The notes: generated from the sequence alone by a model not told the origin. A stretch of 64,000 nt of DNA from Micromonospora zingiberis (GCF_004331455.1 NZ_SJJR01000004.1:310001-374000); one strand, 5' to 3'; counted from the stretch's first letter, positions 42,370 to 51,706 are shown. A program made the numbers and translations.

Positions 42370-43326
42370 TCAGGGGCGCCGTTTCGGTTTCGCGCCCACC
42401 TTCGGGGCCAGTGACCTCGGGGGCACGGCGTCGTCGGCGCCGGCTTTCGAGGTGGCGGCTTTCGGGGTGGCGGCTTTCGGGGTGGTGGCTTTCGGGGTGG
42501 CGGTGCCGTTGGCGGGTGGGGGTGGGTACTTGCGTAGTACCCAGGTCTGCTGGCCCAGTGAGAACAGGTTCGTGGTGACCCAGTAGATGATCACACCGAT
42601 CGGGAAGATCAGACCGGAGACGAGCAGCGACAGCGGGATGCCGTAGAGCATCAGCCGCTGCACCATCTTCTGCTGCGGGTCATCGGCCCACCCGGTCCGC
42701 AGGATCATCTGCCGGCTGCTCAGGTAGGTCGTCGCGATCATCACGACGATCAGGATCGCGGCGACCACCCGGACCGTGACCCCGCCGGCGCCGAGCAGGG
42801 CCAACTCCTGCTCGGTGGAGCGGAAACTGGCCGCGATGGGCGCGCCGAACAGCGTCGCCGACGAGGCGCTGTCGAACTGGGTGACCGACCAGCCGTACAA
42901 CGTCTTCATGTGCTCCGGCATGGTCGGCTTGAGGTGCCGCAGCACGTGGAACAGGCCCAGGAAGACGGGAATCTGCACCAGCATCGGCAGGCAGCCCATC
43001 AGCGGGTTGGCCTTCTCCGTCCGGTACAGCTCGACGAGTTCTCTCTGTAGGGTCTCCCGGTCACCCTTGTGCTTCTCCTGAAGCGCCTTGGTCTGCGGCT
43101 GCAATGCCTGCATCGCCCGCTGCGACTTGATCTGTTTGACGAAGACCGGGAAGAGCAGCGCCCGCACGGTGAGCACCAGGAAGACGATGCCGAGCACCCA
43201 GGACCAGTTGGTGCCCAGCATCGGCGCGTCGCCGAAGACGAGCTGCCAGGCGGCGTGCCAGAACAGCAGGATCACGGAGATGCCGCCGTAGATCGCCGCC
43301 ATCAGTGGGCTGAACAGAGTGCTCAC
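42370..43326 (-). CDS. yidC: YidC/Oxa1-family membrane protein insertase
   Basis: A 318-residue insertase of the Gram-positive type. The core shows FPVFVKQIKSQRAMQALQP, the cytoplasmic coiled-coil loop, then NPLMGCLPMLVQIPVFLGLF and GVIIYWVTTNLFSLGQ, all YidC hallmarks. The C-terminal tail is basic with tandem ATPKA-type repeats, perhaps for ribosome contact. The GTG at 43326 is preceded by GGAG at 7 bases and overlaps the stop of a 21-codon leader ORF; the frame is also open from a GTG at 43395. DUF6412, encoded just upstream, commonly accompanies this YidC paralogue. Confidence 0.92.
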   Translation of the reverse strand: MSTLFSPLMAAIYGGISVILLFWHAAWQLVFGDAPMLGTNWSWVLGIVFLVLTVRALLFPVFVKQIKSQRAMQALQPQTKALQEKHKGDRETLQRELVELYRTEKANPLMGCLPMLVQIPVFLGLFHVLRHLKPTMPEHMKTLYGWSVTQFDSASSATLFGAPIAASFRSTEQELALLGAGGVTVRVVAAILIVVMIATTYLSSRQMILRTGWADDPQQKMVQRLMLYGIPLSLLVSGLIFPIGVIIYWVTTNLFSLGQQTWVLRKYPPPPANGTATPKATTPKAATPKAATSKAGADDAVPPRSLAPKVGAKPKRRP

Positions 43327-43388
43327 CGGCGGACTCCGGCCAGCGAACAGTCGGCGGAGAACCCGCCATGAATCGACAAATTGGACAT
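43323..43388 (-). CDS. 21-codon leader ORF upstream of YidC
   Basis: A short frame (MSNLSIHGG ... LAGVRR) begins at an ATG with GAGGGG 6 bases upstream. Its TGA overlaps the GTG start of YidC (GTGA), so it could couple or tune YidC translation. It is too short to judge by composition. The alternative is that YidC simply starts at 43395, whose ribosome-binding site has no proper spacing. Confidence 0.4.
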   Translation of the reverse strand: MSNLSIHGGFSADCSLAGVRR

Positions 43389-43476
43389 GATGCACCCCTC
43401 GGATACGACCGGTGACTGAGAACAGGCAGGAGACAGTCAGGTGCGGTCGCCGTCGAGCGGCAGGAGACGAGGAGGC

Positions 43477-43758
43477 TCAGGCGACCGCGAGGGTCGCCGT
43501 CGGGGCCCTGGGCCGGGCCCGGCCGGCCGCGTCCGGATCACGGTGGCGGGGTACGCCGGTGCGTCCCGAGCGTTCGCGCATCATCCGGCGGGTGACCCGC
43601 AGCTCGGGTGCGGTGACCACCCGGTAGAGCAGGTTCGAGGCGGCGAGCACGACGGTCAGCAGGACGCCGGTCGCCGCCGCGGTGCCGGAGAACATGCCGG
43701 TGGCACCCGCGTCGGCCAACACACCGACGAGGTACCAGAGCATGCCGAGCCCGATCAC
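43477..43758 (-). CDS. DUF6412-like small membrane protein
   Basis: A 93-residue membrane protein with two hydrophobic segments (IGLGMLWYLVGVL and AAATGVLLTVVLAASNLLY) and an Arg-rich cytoplasmic tail. The pattern and its place directly upstream of a YidC paralogue match the DUF6412 family of actinomycetes. Function unknown; assistance in membrane insertion is an inference from linkage. The start is GTG at 43758 with no clear ribosome-binding site. Confidence 0.7.
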   Translation of the reverse strand: MIGLGMLWYLVGVLADAGATGMFSGTAAATGVLLTVVLAASNLLYRVVTAPELRVTRRMMRERSGRTGVPRHRDPDAAGRARPRAPTATLAVA

Positions 43759-43812
43759 GCCACAACCATAGCCGGCCGGCGCGACCCCTGGGGTGCCGAA
43801 GTCCCGGCCGCA

Positions 43813-44583
43813 CTACCGGTGCGGGTCGGTCTCGGCGCGCAGGGCGGCGGTGGCGCGGATCGCCTTGACGATCGCCGGGATCGCACCGATCAACAGCACC
43901 AGCGCCCAGACGATCGCGACCACCGCGAAGACGAGCGCGCCCACGTCGTCGAGGATGCTCACCACGATCACCGGCACCAGGCGGTGCAGGAACTCCAGCA
44001 GCACCGTGCAGAGCAGGCTGGTCCCGATCAGCAGCACCAGGCCCTTGTTCTGGAGGAACTTGGGCTGGGCCAGCAGCAGCAGAGCGGCCCAGGCGAGCTT
44101 GAGCAGCAGTACCAGGCCGAGCAGGACGGACGCGTCGCCGACCGGGAAGAAGCCCCAGAGCGCCAGGTAGGCCAGCGTGCCGAACGGCGGTGCCAGGAAG
44201 AGCGAAACCATGATCGTCAGCTCGACGAAGGCGAAGACCAGGGCCAGGAACGCCACGATGATCAGGACGATCGAGAAGATCAGCGTGGCGACGCCCTGGA
44301 TCCGCCCGTGGATCCGTTCGGGCAGCACCAGTCCCAGGCAGAACAGCCCGGTGGTCCACAGCGCCGCCGCGTCGACCAGCGCCAGATAGCCGGTGCCCCG
44401 TCCGGACGGCTCGCTGACCCCGCTCACGTCGGCGACCTCGACACCGAGGTCGGCGGCGCCGCCGGCCAGTGCCGGGCCGGCGTCCGCCCCGCCCAGCAGC
44501 AGCCCGGCGCCGACCTCGACGCCGACCGCCAGCACCAGGGCGAGCATCGCCAGCAGCAGGAACGGCTTGCGTAAGGCACCCAT
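43813..44583 (-). CDS. Multi-pass membrane protein of unknown function
   Basis: A 256-residue membrane protein with seven or so hydrophobic segments. The first is signal-anchor-like, followed by an Ala/Gly/Val-rich external stretch of about 35 residues; the others are packed in the C-terminal two thirds. No family is recognised. GAGGAGG precedes the ATG at 44583. It lies 16 bases after the next contractile-system gene and may be part of the same operon, forming with its neighbours a membrane module. Confidence 0.75.
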   Translation of the reverse strand: MGALRKPFLLLAMLALVLAVGVEVGAGLLLGGADAGPALAGGAADLGVEVADVSGVSEPSGRGTGYLALVDAAALWTTGLFCLGLVLPERIHGRIQGVATLIFSIVLIIVAFLALVFAFVELTIMVSLFLAPPFGTLAYLALWGFFPVGDASVLLGLVLLLKLAWAALLLLAQPKFLQNKGLVLLIGTSLLCTVLLEFLHRLVPVIVVSILDDVGALVFAVVAIVWALVLLIGAIPAIVKAIRATAALRAETDPHR

Positions 44584-44599
44584 CAGCGACCTCCTCGCC

Positions 44600-45061
44600 T
44601 CACTGTCCGGCGACCGTGACCAGGCAGCCGTCGGGGCAGCGCACCGTCACCGTGACCGGCCGGTCCACCGCGATCCGGGCGACCGCACCGGTGCCGTCCT
44701 CGGCCGGGGTGACCGTGTCGGCCACGCTGAACTCGGCGTCACCCGGTGCCGGCGCCTCGACCCTGAACTCGTCCGGGCTACGCAGGATCAGCGTCCGCAG
44801 CTCACCCGGGTCGGCGACCCGCAGCTCGCAGTCGCCGACCACCGCCAGTTGGCCGGGCGCCTCGGCACACCCCGCCTCGACGCTGGCCGGGTCGACCGCG
44901 CTCCGTCCGCCACCGGCCCGCCCCAGCAGCTCCACCAGCGGGTGCCGCCCTCCCGGCCGCCCCGGGTCGTCCCGACCCGTACCCCCCGCCACCGCCACCG
45001 CGAACAACACCACCAGCAGCACCCCGAGCCCCACCAACAACACCTTCTGCCGCCCACTCAC
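44600..45061 (-). CDS. Single-pass membrane hypothetical protein
   Basis: A 153-residue protein with one N-terminal helix (KVLLVGLGVLLVVLFAVAVAGG), a Pro/Arg/Gly spacer and an external beta-rich domain of about 100 residues with four cysteines (VEAGCAEAP, VGDCELR, VTVRCPDGCLVTV). The GTG at 45061 is chosen because GGGAGGGG lies 5 bases upstream; the open frame before it runs into a long hairpin repeat. Function unknown; it is placed between contractile-system genes and membrane proteins. Confidence 0.7.
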   Translation of the reverse strand: MSGRQKVLLVGLGVLLVVLFAVAVAGGTGRDDPGRPGGRHPLVELLGRAGGGRSAVDPASVEAGCAEAPGQLAVVGDCELRVADPGELRTLILRSPDEFRVEAPAPGDAEFSVADTVTPAEDGTGAVARIAVDRPVTVTVRCPDGCLVTVAGQ

Positions 45062-45109
45062 GCCAACCCCTCCCTCACGCCGTCTCCTGCCAAGCCCCGC
45101 CCTATCCCC

Positions 45110-45170
45110 GTTGATCAAGAGGTTTGCGTCGGGTTCGGCCGCCGTCCCTGACGCAAACCTCTTGATCAAC
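45110..45170. repeat. Long-hairpin element, family B
   Basis: Perfect 21-bp inverted arms (45110-45130 and 45150-45170) flank a 19-base centre; the arms contain GATCAAGAGGTTTGCG. It separates two minus-strand genes of the contractile-system region. It could terminate or attenuate transcription between them. Confidence 0.85.
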
Positions 45171-45175
45171 CAGGG

Positions 45176-46090
45176 CTAGAGCTGGGGGAGTTCGGTGAAG
45201 CGGATGGTGTCCAGGCCAGCGAAGTAGCTGGTGGTGCTTTGGGTTTTGCCGATCGCGACCAGGGTGATCTCGTGGGGGCCCGCGTCCAGGCGTACCTGCG
45301 CCACGTCGACCCAGTCGGTGACCTGCACCTTCGAGCTGAAGCCGATGAACGGGTCACCTACCTGCCGGCCATCGATCAGGAACACGATGTTGGCGTAGTC
45401 GGGCGCGGTGGTCAGTACGGCGGAGAACTGCCAGGTCGCCTCGGTCGGCAGTTCCACCGCCACGGTCACCCGGTCGTTGATCGCCCGGCCGAGGAAGAAG
45501 AGTTGGGTGTCCTGCGACCAGGTCACCTCGCAGCAGTTTCCCTGCGCCGCCACGGTCGCCTGCGAGTTCGACGGCGACTCGACCCGGGCGGCGGGGACCA
45601 GGGTCTCCGCCTCGATGGTCACCACCTGTGGCATCGGTGGAGGATCGTCGTCGCGGGTCACCAGGAACACCACCGTGGCCGAGACGACCAGCACCAACGC
45701 CGCCGCGGCGGCGATCCAGGCCCAGGGCGTACGCTTCGGCGGCGCCACCGCCCGCACCTCGTAGGTGACCCGGCCGCTGGAGCGGGAACTCTCCTCCGGC
45801 GCGGTGTTCGCCGAGTAGGCGAACCCGGTCATGTCGTAACGCCGGGGCGGAGTTCCCGCCGGCACGGCCAGGCGTACCAGGAACGACACCGAGCCCTGCG
45901 CGGGCACCACCCGCTGCGGTTCGGTGACGGTGAACCAGGCCCGCTGCGATCCCTCGCCGGGCGCCACGTCGAATACCACCGTGTCCGGCGCGAGACCCGG
46001 GTTGGAGACGGTGAACGTCAGCTCCCCGGCGTTGCGCACGTCCAAGGTGAACTGCTCGGCGGCGGCGACGACGGTCCATTCGGTGGTCAT
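45176..46090 (-). CDS. Membrane-anchored protein of the contractile system, CisA-like layout
   Basis: A 304-residue protein. Residues 1 to about 115 form an Ig-like beta domain without a signal peptide ([20 protein letters not shown]), so cytoplasmic. A single helix follows (about 125-147, [22 protein letters not shown]), then an external jelly-roll-like domain that opens [18 protein letters not shown], as in CBM6/35-type carbohydrate-binding modules. This order recalls Streptomyces CisA, the membrane protein needed for contractile-system action at the membrane (from memory). GGAGGG precedes the ATG, which overlaps the tail-protein stop. Confidence 0.75.
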   Translation of the reverse strand: MTTEWTVVAAAEQFTLDVRNAGELTFTVSNPGLAPDTVVFDVAPGEGSQRAWFTVTEPQRVVPAQGSVSFLVRLAVPAGTPPRRYDMTGFAYSANTAPEESSRSSGRVTYEVRAVAPPKRTPWAWIAAAAALVLVVSATVVFLVTRDDDPPPMPQVVTIEAETLVPAARVESPSNSQATVAAQGNCCEVTWSQDTQLFFLGRAINDRVTVAVELPTEATWQFSAVLTTAPDYANIVFLIDGRQVGDPFIGFSSKVQVTDWVDVAQVRLDAGPHEITLVAIGKTQSTTSYFAGLDTIRFTELPQL

Positions 46091-46728
46091 GACGGTCCCT
46101 CCGGAGCGATGTCGGCAGAGTCGGAAACGGCCGGGATGGGACCGGCAGTGGCAGGTCCGGCCGGGGTGGGAGCGGCCACGGTGGGCGGCACGGTTGCCCG
46201 GCCGACCGCGCGGTCCGGCGCAGTGGTCTCGACGCTGATCTCGGCGGTGACTGCCGCCGGCTTCTCCGCCTCGACGATGCGACCGATCAGGGCGACCTGG
46301 CCGGCGGCGGCCGGAGGCACCCGGACCACCACGTGGAAGGGCCGGTCGGCCGGCTCGTCGAGGACGAAACCGGTGACCCCGGTGGCCAGTTCCAGGGCGG
46401 TACGCAGGCCGTCCGGGGTGCCCCGCCAGGCCGCCAGCTCGGCACCGTGCGCCACCAGGTCCCGCAGCCGGCTCAGCGGCAGCGGCAGCGAGACGTCCCG
46501 CCGGGGTACGGCGACCAGATGGTCCATCGCCACCCACCGGGCCAGGTAGGCCACCATCGCCCCGGGCGCCCGGTACGGCGCGAACAGGGCGTCGACCTCG
46601 GCCAGTACCGCCTCGTCCGGGGTGTGCAGCCCCTCCATCACGTCCAGCAGCGCCCACAGCACGCTGCCCGGCACGCAGGCCCGCTGGTACGCCGCGGGCA
46701 GCAGCCGCTCAATGCCCGCTCGACGCAT
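46087..46728 (-). CDS. Phage tail protein I-like baseplate protein
   Basis: A 213-residue protein of the contractile tail family (P2 gpI/Afp12-like). Typical features are the start [10 protein letters not shown] followed by [32 protein letters not shown], and [22 protein letters not shown] Pro/Ala/Thr-rich C-terminus is likely disordered. It forms part of the baseplate wedge with the large J-like protein, whose gene end it overlaps by 20 bases. Confidence 0.85.
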   Translation of the reverse strand: MRRAGIERLLPAAYQRACVPGSVLWALLDVMEGLHTPDEAVLAEVDALFAPYRAPGAMVAYLARWVAMDHLVAVPRRDVSLPLPLSRLRDLVAHGAELAAWRGTPDGLRTALELATGVTGFVLDEPADRPFHVVVRVPPAAAGQVALIGRIVEAEKPAAVTAEISVETTAPDRAVGRATVPPTVAAPTPAGPATAGPIPAVSDSADIAPEGPS

Positions 46729-49312
46729 CCTGCCGCACCACCTCTATGTCGTGCTCGCCGGAGCAGAGCAACCAGGTATCCGGAACGGTCACCACGTCGG
46801 CGGTGGCCTGGTTGGCGCTGGCCGACCAGTCCACCGCGTCGGCGCTACGGAACACGCCCCGCTCGCCGCCGGTCAGCATCAGCCGCTGCGCCCCGGCGGT
46901 GGCGGCGACCGCGTCGACCGGCACGAACCGGGTCCGGTCGCGCAGTGGCAGCCCACAGTTGACCGACACCGACGTCCACTGTGGCTGCCCGGCCAGGGTG
47001 TCCAGCCGCAGCACCCCGCCGCTCTGCGTGGCCGCCAGCGCCAGGGTGCCGCTGAAGGCCAGTCCCCGGCAGGTGCCACCGATCCAGCCCGCCTGCACCG
47101 CCTGCCACTTCACGTCGGACTCGAACAGTCGGGCCCGGAAACAGCCCTGCCCGGGCTTCTTCGGATCCGGTTCACCGGCGCCACTCCACAGCAGGGTGGC
47201 CGGGCCGTCGTACTGCACGGCGAGCACCCGGTTGTCGACGTTGGCCAGGCCGACGTGCGTGAAGCTGCCCGGGCGGCCGGCGTTGCCCGACAGGTACACC
47301 CCGAACCCGGCCTGGGCCGCGACCGCCACCCCGGGGGTACCGCGCTCGGAGACGAACGCCCGCACCGCGTAGAAGCCCCGGTCGGCGTCGGCCGGATCGA
47401 CCAGGATCTGCAACGGCACCGCGCCGGGCAGCAGCGACACCTCGTACAGGCCGGTGTCGGTGGCGACCAGCAGCGCGCCCGCGCCGTCCCGGTCGATCCA
47501 GGCCAGGTCGCTGATCCGCGAGTCCAGGTCGGCCAGCAGCGACCAGGTTTCCCCCAGGTCGGTGCTCAGGTGCACCCGGGAGCCACCGCCGGCGCGTACG
47601 GTGGCCACCGCCACCGAGCCGGGCCGGGACACGATGCCCGGTCGCACCGGTGCGGGGGCGGGCGCCACCCGCTGCACCGTCTCCCCGTCGAAGCGGCCGA
47701 CCGGTTCCCAGCCGGCCGCCGCGTTGGTGGAGCGGAACAGCACCGCAGCACTGCCGGCGTACCAGGTGTTCGGTTGGTACTCGTCGGCGGCCAGCGTACG
47801 CACCTGGTTGTCCGGGGCCTCGTCCACCACGAACCGCACCGACTCGACGTAGCGCACCCCCGGTTCGGCGTGCTCCAACAGCCGGTACACGTTGGATGCC
47901 CGCAGCGGCTCGCCGAACGCCCAGCCGGTCGGGTTGAGCGCGGTGGGCAGGGGACTCAGGGTCTGGTGCAGCCGGTCGTGGATGCGCCGGCGGACCGCGT
48001 CGACGTCCTCCTCCCGGCGGACCACCACCCGGGCCCGGATCGACACCGCCTTGTACCGGGCCCAACTCGCCCGGCAGTTGGTGCCGAGTGAGCGGCGCCG
48101 CTCCAGGTCCGCCTCGACCCGCAGCCGGGTCTCCTCCACCTCGTGCTCGCGCAGCACCTGCACCGGCAGGCCACCGCCGGGCCGCGCCTCGTCCGGCACG
48201 TACGGCACCAGCACCACCTCCACCTCGCCCGGGCGGGCGAAGCTGTAGACGGCGGCCCGGGTGAACGCGCGGGCCCGGGCCACCCCGCTGGCGGCGGTGG
48301 CCAGCACCTCGAAGTCGCGGGCGGTCACCGCACGCTGCTGGGCGAAGAAGGCGTACGGCCCGCGCAGCAGCACCGACTCCATCGCCTCCATGTCCCGGCC
48401 GCCGACCGCCGGCAGCGGGTTGACCACTTTCACCCCGGGCAGCGGGTCACGCAGGCTGGTCAGTGCGCCGGCCGCCACGTTGCCGGCCGGTCCGCCGCCG
48501 GCGCGATACCAGAGCCGCACCTGCCGTCCGGCCGGCGGCACCGCCGCGACCGGGCCGTCGCCGAAGTGCAGCGACCCGTCGCCCGGGTCGACGGTGCGCA
48601 GGTCCAACGCCGGGGCGAAGGTGACCGTGCCCGAGCAGCGGTCCACCAGGTACGCCTTGTCCTGCGGGCCGAGCCCGGCGAAGCTGTCCACCGGCCGCCA
48701 GATCTCGAAGGTACGACCCTCGTGTTCCCGGGCCGCCGCGCCCAGTTCCACCGTCCCGGCGGGCACCTCCACGCCGAGCAGCAGGTCCAATGCCTCGGCG
48801 GTACGCGCCAGCGGCGCCCGCGCCGCGCGGAGCACCTGCCCGGGCGCCCCGGTGCCCACGCCCAACAGCTCCGCCTCGACCGGCTCGCAGTGGTGCATCC
48901 GGACGGTCACCTCGCGCTGCCCGGCGGCCAGCGCCGCCGGTTCACAGGTGACGAAGACGACCGGCCGTGGGTCCGCGCCCCGGGCGGCGGCCACCCGGGT
49001 ACCGGCCGGGATCCGCAGCGGCGCGTCGTCCGGACCGGTCCGGGTGAACCGCACGTCCGCCCAGGCCGCCGCCGGGGCGTGCCGGGTCACCCCGAGCAGG
49101 TTCAGGAAGGAGACGTACGCCTTCTCCGGCAACTGGTTCAGCCGGTAGATCATCACCTCGGTGAGGTGCGCGAACGCCTCCAGCAGGGCGATACCGGGGT
49201 CGTGCGCGGACAGGTCGGTCCAGCCCGGACAGGACTGCCGGATCCGCTCGCGGGCCTCGGTGACCAGGTCGAGGAAGGTCCGGTCGTCCAGGTGTGGCAC
49301 GGGTAGGGTCAT
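46709..49312 (-). CDS. Baseplate J-like protein (Afp11-like) with C-terminal propeller-like repeats
   Basis: An 867-residue baseplate wedge protein. The N-terminus DRTFLDLVTEARERIRQSCPGWTDLSAHDPGIALLEAFAHL (several motifs of 20 or fewer residues) is the standard opening of the putative baseplate assembly family. VTARDFEVLA and ALNPTGWAFGEPLRASNVYRLLE continue the core. From about residue 560 on, repeated blades with WEPV, STDLGETW and VYLSGNAG suggest a sialidase-like beta-propeller, which is more than the plain family length. GAGGAGG precedes the ATG, and gp25 overlaps upstream. Confidence 0.88.
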   Translation of the reverse strand: MTLPVPHLDDRTFLDLVTEARERIRQSCPGWTDLSAHDPGIALLEAFAHLTEVMIYRLNQLPEKAYVSFLNLLGVTRHAPAAAWADVRFTRTGPDDAPLRIPAGTRVAAARGADPRPVVFVTCEPAALAAGQREVTVRMHHCEPVEAELLGVGTGAPGQVLRAARAPLARTAEALDLLLGVEVPAGTVELGAAAREHEGRTFEIWRPVDSFAGLGPQDKAYLVDRCSGTVTFAPALDLRTVDPGDGSLHFGDGPVAAVPPAGRQVRLWYRAGGGPAGNVAAGALTSLRDPLPGVKVVNPLPAVGGRDMEAMESVLLRGPYAFFAQQRAVTARDFEVLATAASGVARARAFTRAAVYSFARPGEVEVVLVPYVPDEARPGGGLPVQVLREHEVEETRLRVEADLERRRSLGTNCRASWARYKAVSIRARVVVRREEDVDAVRRRIHDRLHQTLSPLPTALNPTGWAFGEPLRASNVYRLLEHAEPGVRYVESVRFVVDEAPDNQVRTLAADEYQPNTWYAGSAAVLFRSTNAAAGWEPVGRFDGETVQRVAPAPAPVRPGIVSRPGSVAVATVRAGGGSRVHLSTDLGETWSLLADLDSRISDLAWIDRDGAGALLVATDTGLYEVSLLPGAVPLQILVDPADADRGFYAVRAFVSERGTPGVAVAAQAGFGVYLSGNAGRPGSFTHVGLANVDNRVLAVQYDGPATLLWSGAGEPDPKKPGQGCFRARLFESDVKWQAVQAGWIGGTCRGLAFSGTLALAATQSGGVLRLDTLAGQPQWTSVSVNCGLPLRDRTRFVPVDAVAATAGAQRLMLTGGERGVFRSADAVDWSASANQATADVVTVPDTWLLCSGEHDIEVVRQDASSGH

Positions 49313-49776
49313 CGCGCCTCCTCTGCGTCGGTGCCGGGTTCGGCCGTCGGCCCTGCGGCTGGTTCGTCGTCGGTGGGCAGCAGGTCGACCGAGAAGACCA
49401 ACTGGCCCGGTGTGAGGCTGGCCCGGATCCGGTAGTCGAGCCGGATCACCAGCCGCCACGCGTCGTCCGGGTCCGGCCCGGCGTCGACGTCGAGCACGTC
49501 GATGCGGGGCTCCCAGCGGGCGATGGCCGCGCGTACGTAGTGGATGGCCAGGCCGGCGGTGGTGTCGTCGTTCGGCGCGAAGACCAACCGGTGCAGGCGT
49601 GAGCCGTAGCCGGGCCGCATCAACCGCTCCCCGGGGGTGGTGGAGAGCAGCAGGAACAGTGCCTGGCGTACGGTCTCGTCGCCGTCGGTCATGGCCAGCC
49701 CACCGGCCGCGGTGAGCCCGAGCCCGCCGCCCTGACCGGGGTCGAAGCCGGCACCGACGAACCTGATCGCCCTCAC
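49309..49776 (-). CDS. GPW/gp25-family baseplate protein
   Basis: A 155-residue baseplate wedge protein homologous to T4 gp25. The GTG at 49776 gives VRAIRFVGAGFDP, then LAMTDGDETVRQALFLLLST and TPGERLMRPGYGSRLHRLVF, the family signature. An ATG at 49692 would remove the conserved N-terminal strand and is rejected. The start overlaps the PAAR-like gene stop (GTGA). The C-terminus is Glu/Ala-rich. Confidence 0.9.
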   Translation of the reverse strand: MRAIRFVGAGFDPGQGGGLGLTAAGGLAMTDGDETVRQALFLLLSTTPGERLMRPGYGSRLHRLVFAPNDDTTAGLAIHYVRAAIARWEPRIDVLDVDAGPDPDDAWRLVIRLDYRIRASLTPGQLVFSVDLLPTDDEPAAGPTAEPGTDAEEAR

Positions 49777-50111
49777 CGGTCGGCCCCCACGAACCGCTGC
49801 CGGGGATCGCGTACCCGGTAGGTGAACTGGCCGGGCGGGCTGCCGTCGGTGAACCCCTCCAGGTGCGACAGCACGATGCGCCGACCGTCGACTCGCACCC
49901 AGTCGCTGTAGCCGACCCGCACCGGTTCGGTCTTGGTGCAGGGTTTCACCGTGGCGCCGTAGTTGGGGCACGCCACGATCTCCCGGCCCTTCGGGTCGTC
50001 GGCGACCAGTGCCGGGACGCCGGCCACCGTCACCCACTGCTGTGAGGGCTGGTTGCGGACCCGACCGTCGTGGTCGCATCTGATCACCGAGTCGCGGTGG
50101 ATCCAGCGCAT
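49773..50111 (-). CDS. PAAR-like spike-tip protein
   Basis: A 112-residue protein with the beta pattern of PAAR-like tips in contractile systems: WVTVAGVPALVADDPKGREI, ACPNYGATVKPCTKTEPV and FTDGSPPGQFTYRVR. Three cysteines or histidines (RCDHDG, VACPN, KPCTK) could hold a metal. It lies directly after the VgrG-like gene (TGATG overlap), where the spike tip is expected. Confidence 0.75.
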   Translation of the reverse strand: MRWIHRDSVIRCDHDGRVRNQPSQQWVTVAGVPALVADDPKGREIVACPNYGATVKPCTKTEPVRVGYSDWVRVDGRRIVLSHLEGFTDGSPPGQFTYRVRDPRQRFVGADR

Positions 50112-51706
50112 CAGCCGCCTCCTTCGTGGTGCGCGCGGGCGAGCGTGCGAGCCTGCTCGGCGGCGGTGTCCGGGTCCTCGACCGTCTCGGCGTGCAGGAA
50201 GTCGACGCTGCGGGCCCGCACGACCATCGCCCGGCCCGGAGCGGAGAGCACCAGGTCGGTGGCGGCGTGCAGGGTGGCCAACTGCGGGGTCAGCTCCAGC
50301 CAGCTGCCGGCGTCGGTGCTCAACCGCAGGCTGCGCGCCACGTCGTCGATGACCACCTGCTGCCCGCCGGCGGTCCGCAGCGACCAGCGCCGGGCCCGCC
50401 CGTCGTCGATTCCGGCGTCGTACGGCTCGACCGCGCCGAAGAGCGACCCGAGTACGACGCCGGAGGCGGGTTCACCGCCGGGCAGCGCCACCAGCACGCT
50501 GTCCTGCGGATCGGGCAGCGCCACCAGGCCCTTGCCCCGGCCGGCTCCCGGGCAGAGCACCCCGAGCCAGCCGGCGTCGGCACCGCCGTAGGCGGGCAAC
50601 TCCACCCGCACCCGACCCAGCCCGTCGGGGTCCGCCACGTCGGTGACGGTGCCGAGAGTGATCACTGCCGGTGCGGGTGGCCCGGTCGGGGGAGCCGGCG
50701 GCGGGACGGTGGAGAAGCGGGTCAGATGCCCGTTGGCGTCGAGGGTGTGCACCACCTCGGTGAGCACGTACGTGCCCGCCACCGCCTCGGCCACTCCGGT
50801 CAGGCGGACCCGGCGTCCGGGCCGCAGCGCCGGATCACCTTCGGCCGTACCTTCGGCGGTGACCAGGGCGGCGGCCCGGACGTCCAGGCGGGCCTGGGCG
50901 AGCGCGGCCAGCTCGTCGTCGCTGCGGCCCGGCTGGTCGAGCGCGGTGCGGGTGCCGTCCGCGCCGACGTCGGCCGGATCCGGTTCCACCGCCGTACGCC
51001 GCCCGCAGCGGGGCGTCGCGGCGCTCTGCGCGATCGGTTCGGCGCGCTGCGGGTGCCAGCCCAACGCGCTGCTCTCGCCGGCGGCGGCGTCGGCGTTGAC
51101 CGACAGCCGCAGGTCGTGCACGTCGTGGCCGAGTTCGAGGGGGATCGGCTCGCCGTGCCCGTGCAGGGTCACCAGGCGCAGCACGTCGCCGTGGACGGCC
51201 AGGTGCAGCCCGGCCCGGCCGGTCACCGCCAGCAACAGGTCGAGATCGCTGGGACGATGGTGGGCCAACCGGTCCAGCCGTGGCCCGTCGGTCTCCGCGT
51301 CGACCCTGAGCCCGAGGTCGGCGCAGAGTTCACCGGCCAGTTCGGCGGCGGTGACCGACTCGAAGACCCGCAGCCGTTGCCGCTTCCGCAGCCGGTGCAG
51401 GGCGTCGTAGGCCCGGACCCTCAGCGTGGCGGCGCCGTCGGCGGCGTACTCGACCTCGACGGCGGTGACCTCACCGCTGAACAGCGTCTCCGGCTGACCG
51501 TCGAGGCGGACGTCGAGGCTCGCGCCGAGCCGCACCGGTCCGGTCAGGGCCGCCGTGCCGGGGCCGGCGGCCAGCACCGCCTCGCACTGGGTCGGGCGGT
51601 TCAGTCGGGCGGCCACCCGCACCGCGCGCACCTGACCGGTCAGCGCGTCGGGCAGCGCGACGCCGTCGAGCAGCACGATCAGCGCCCGGGGCGCGGCCCC
51701 GGTCAT
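50111..51706 (-). CDS. VgrG/gp5-gp27-like spike protein
   Basis: A 531-residue hub-and-spike protein. The first part is gp27-like (LRVRAYDALHRLRKRQRLRVF, PSDLDLLLAVTGRAGLHL). Then comes the OB-fold GTVTDVADPDGLGRVRVELP followed by GWLGVLCPGAGRGKGLVALPDPQDSVLVALPGG (quoted as two overlapping motifs), as in phage gp5 and VgrG, and a C-terminal beta-helix-like stretch. No extra toxin domain is fused. GGGAG precedes the ATG. Confidence 0.88.
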   Translation of the reverse strand: MTGAAPRALIVLLDGVALPDALTGQVRAVRVAARLNRPTQCEAVLAAGPGTAALTGPVRLGASLDVRLDGQPETLFSGEVTAVEVEYAADGAATLRVRAYDALHRLRKRQRLRVFESVTAAELAGELCADLGLRVDAETDGPRLDRLAHHRPSDLDLLLAVTGRAGLHLAVHGDVLRLVTLHGHGEPIPLELGHDVHDLRLSVNADAAAGESSALGWHPQRAEPIAQSAATPRCGRRTAVEPDPADVGADGTRTALDQPGRSDDELAALAQARLDVRAAALVTAEGTAEGDPALRPGRRVRLTGVAEAVAGTYVLTEVVHTLDANGHLTRFSTVPPPAPPTGPPAPAVITLGTVTDVADPDGLGRVRVELPAYGGADAGWLGVLCPGAGRGKGLVALPDPQDSVLVALPGGEPASGVVLGSLFGAVEPYDAGIDDGRARRWSLRTAGGQQVVIDDVARSLRLSTDAGSWLELTPQLATLHAATDLVLSAPGRAMVVRARSVDFLHAETVEDPDTAAEQARTLARAHHEGGG

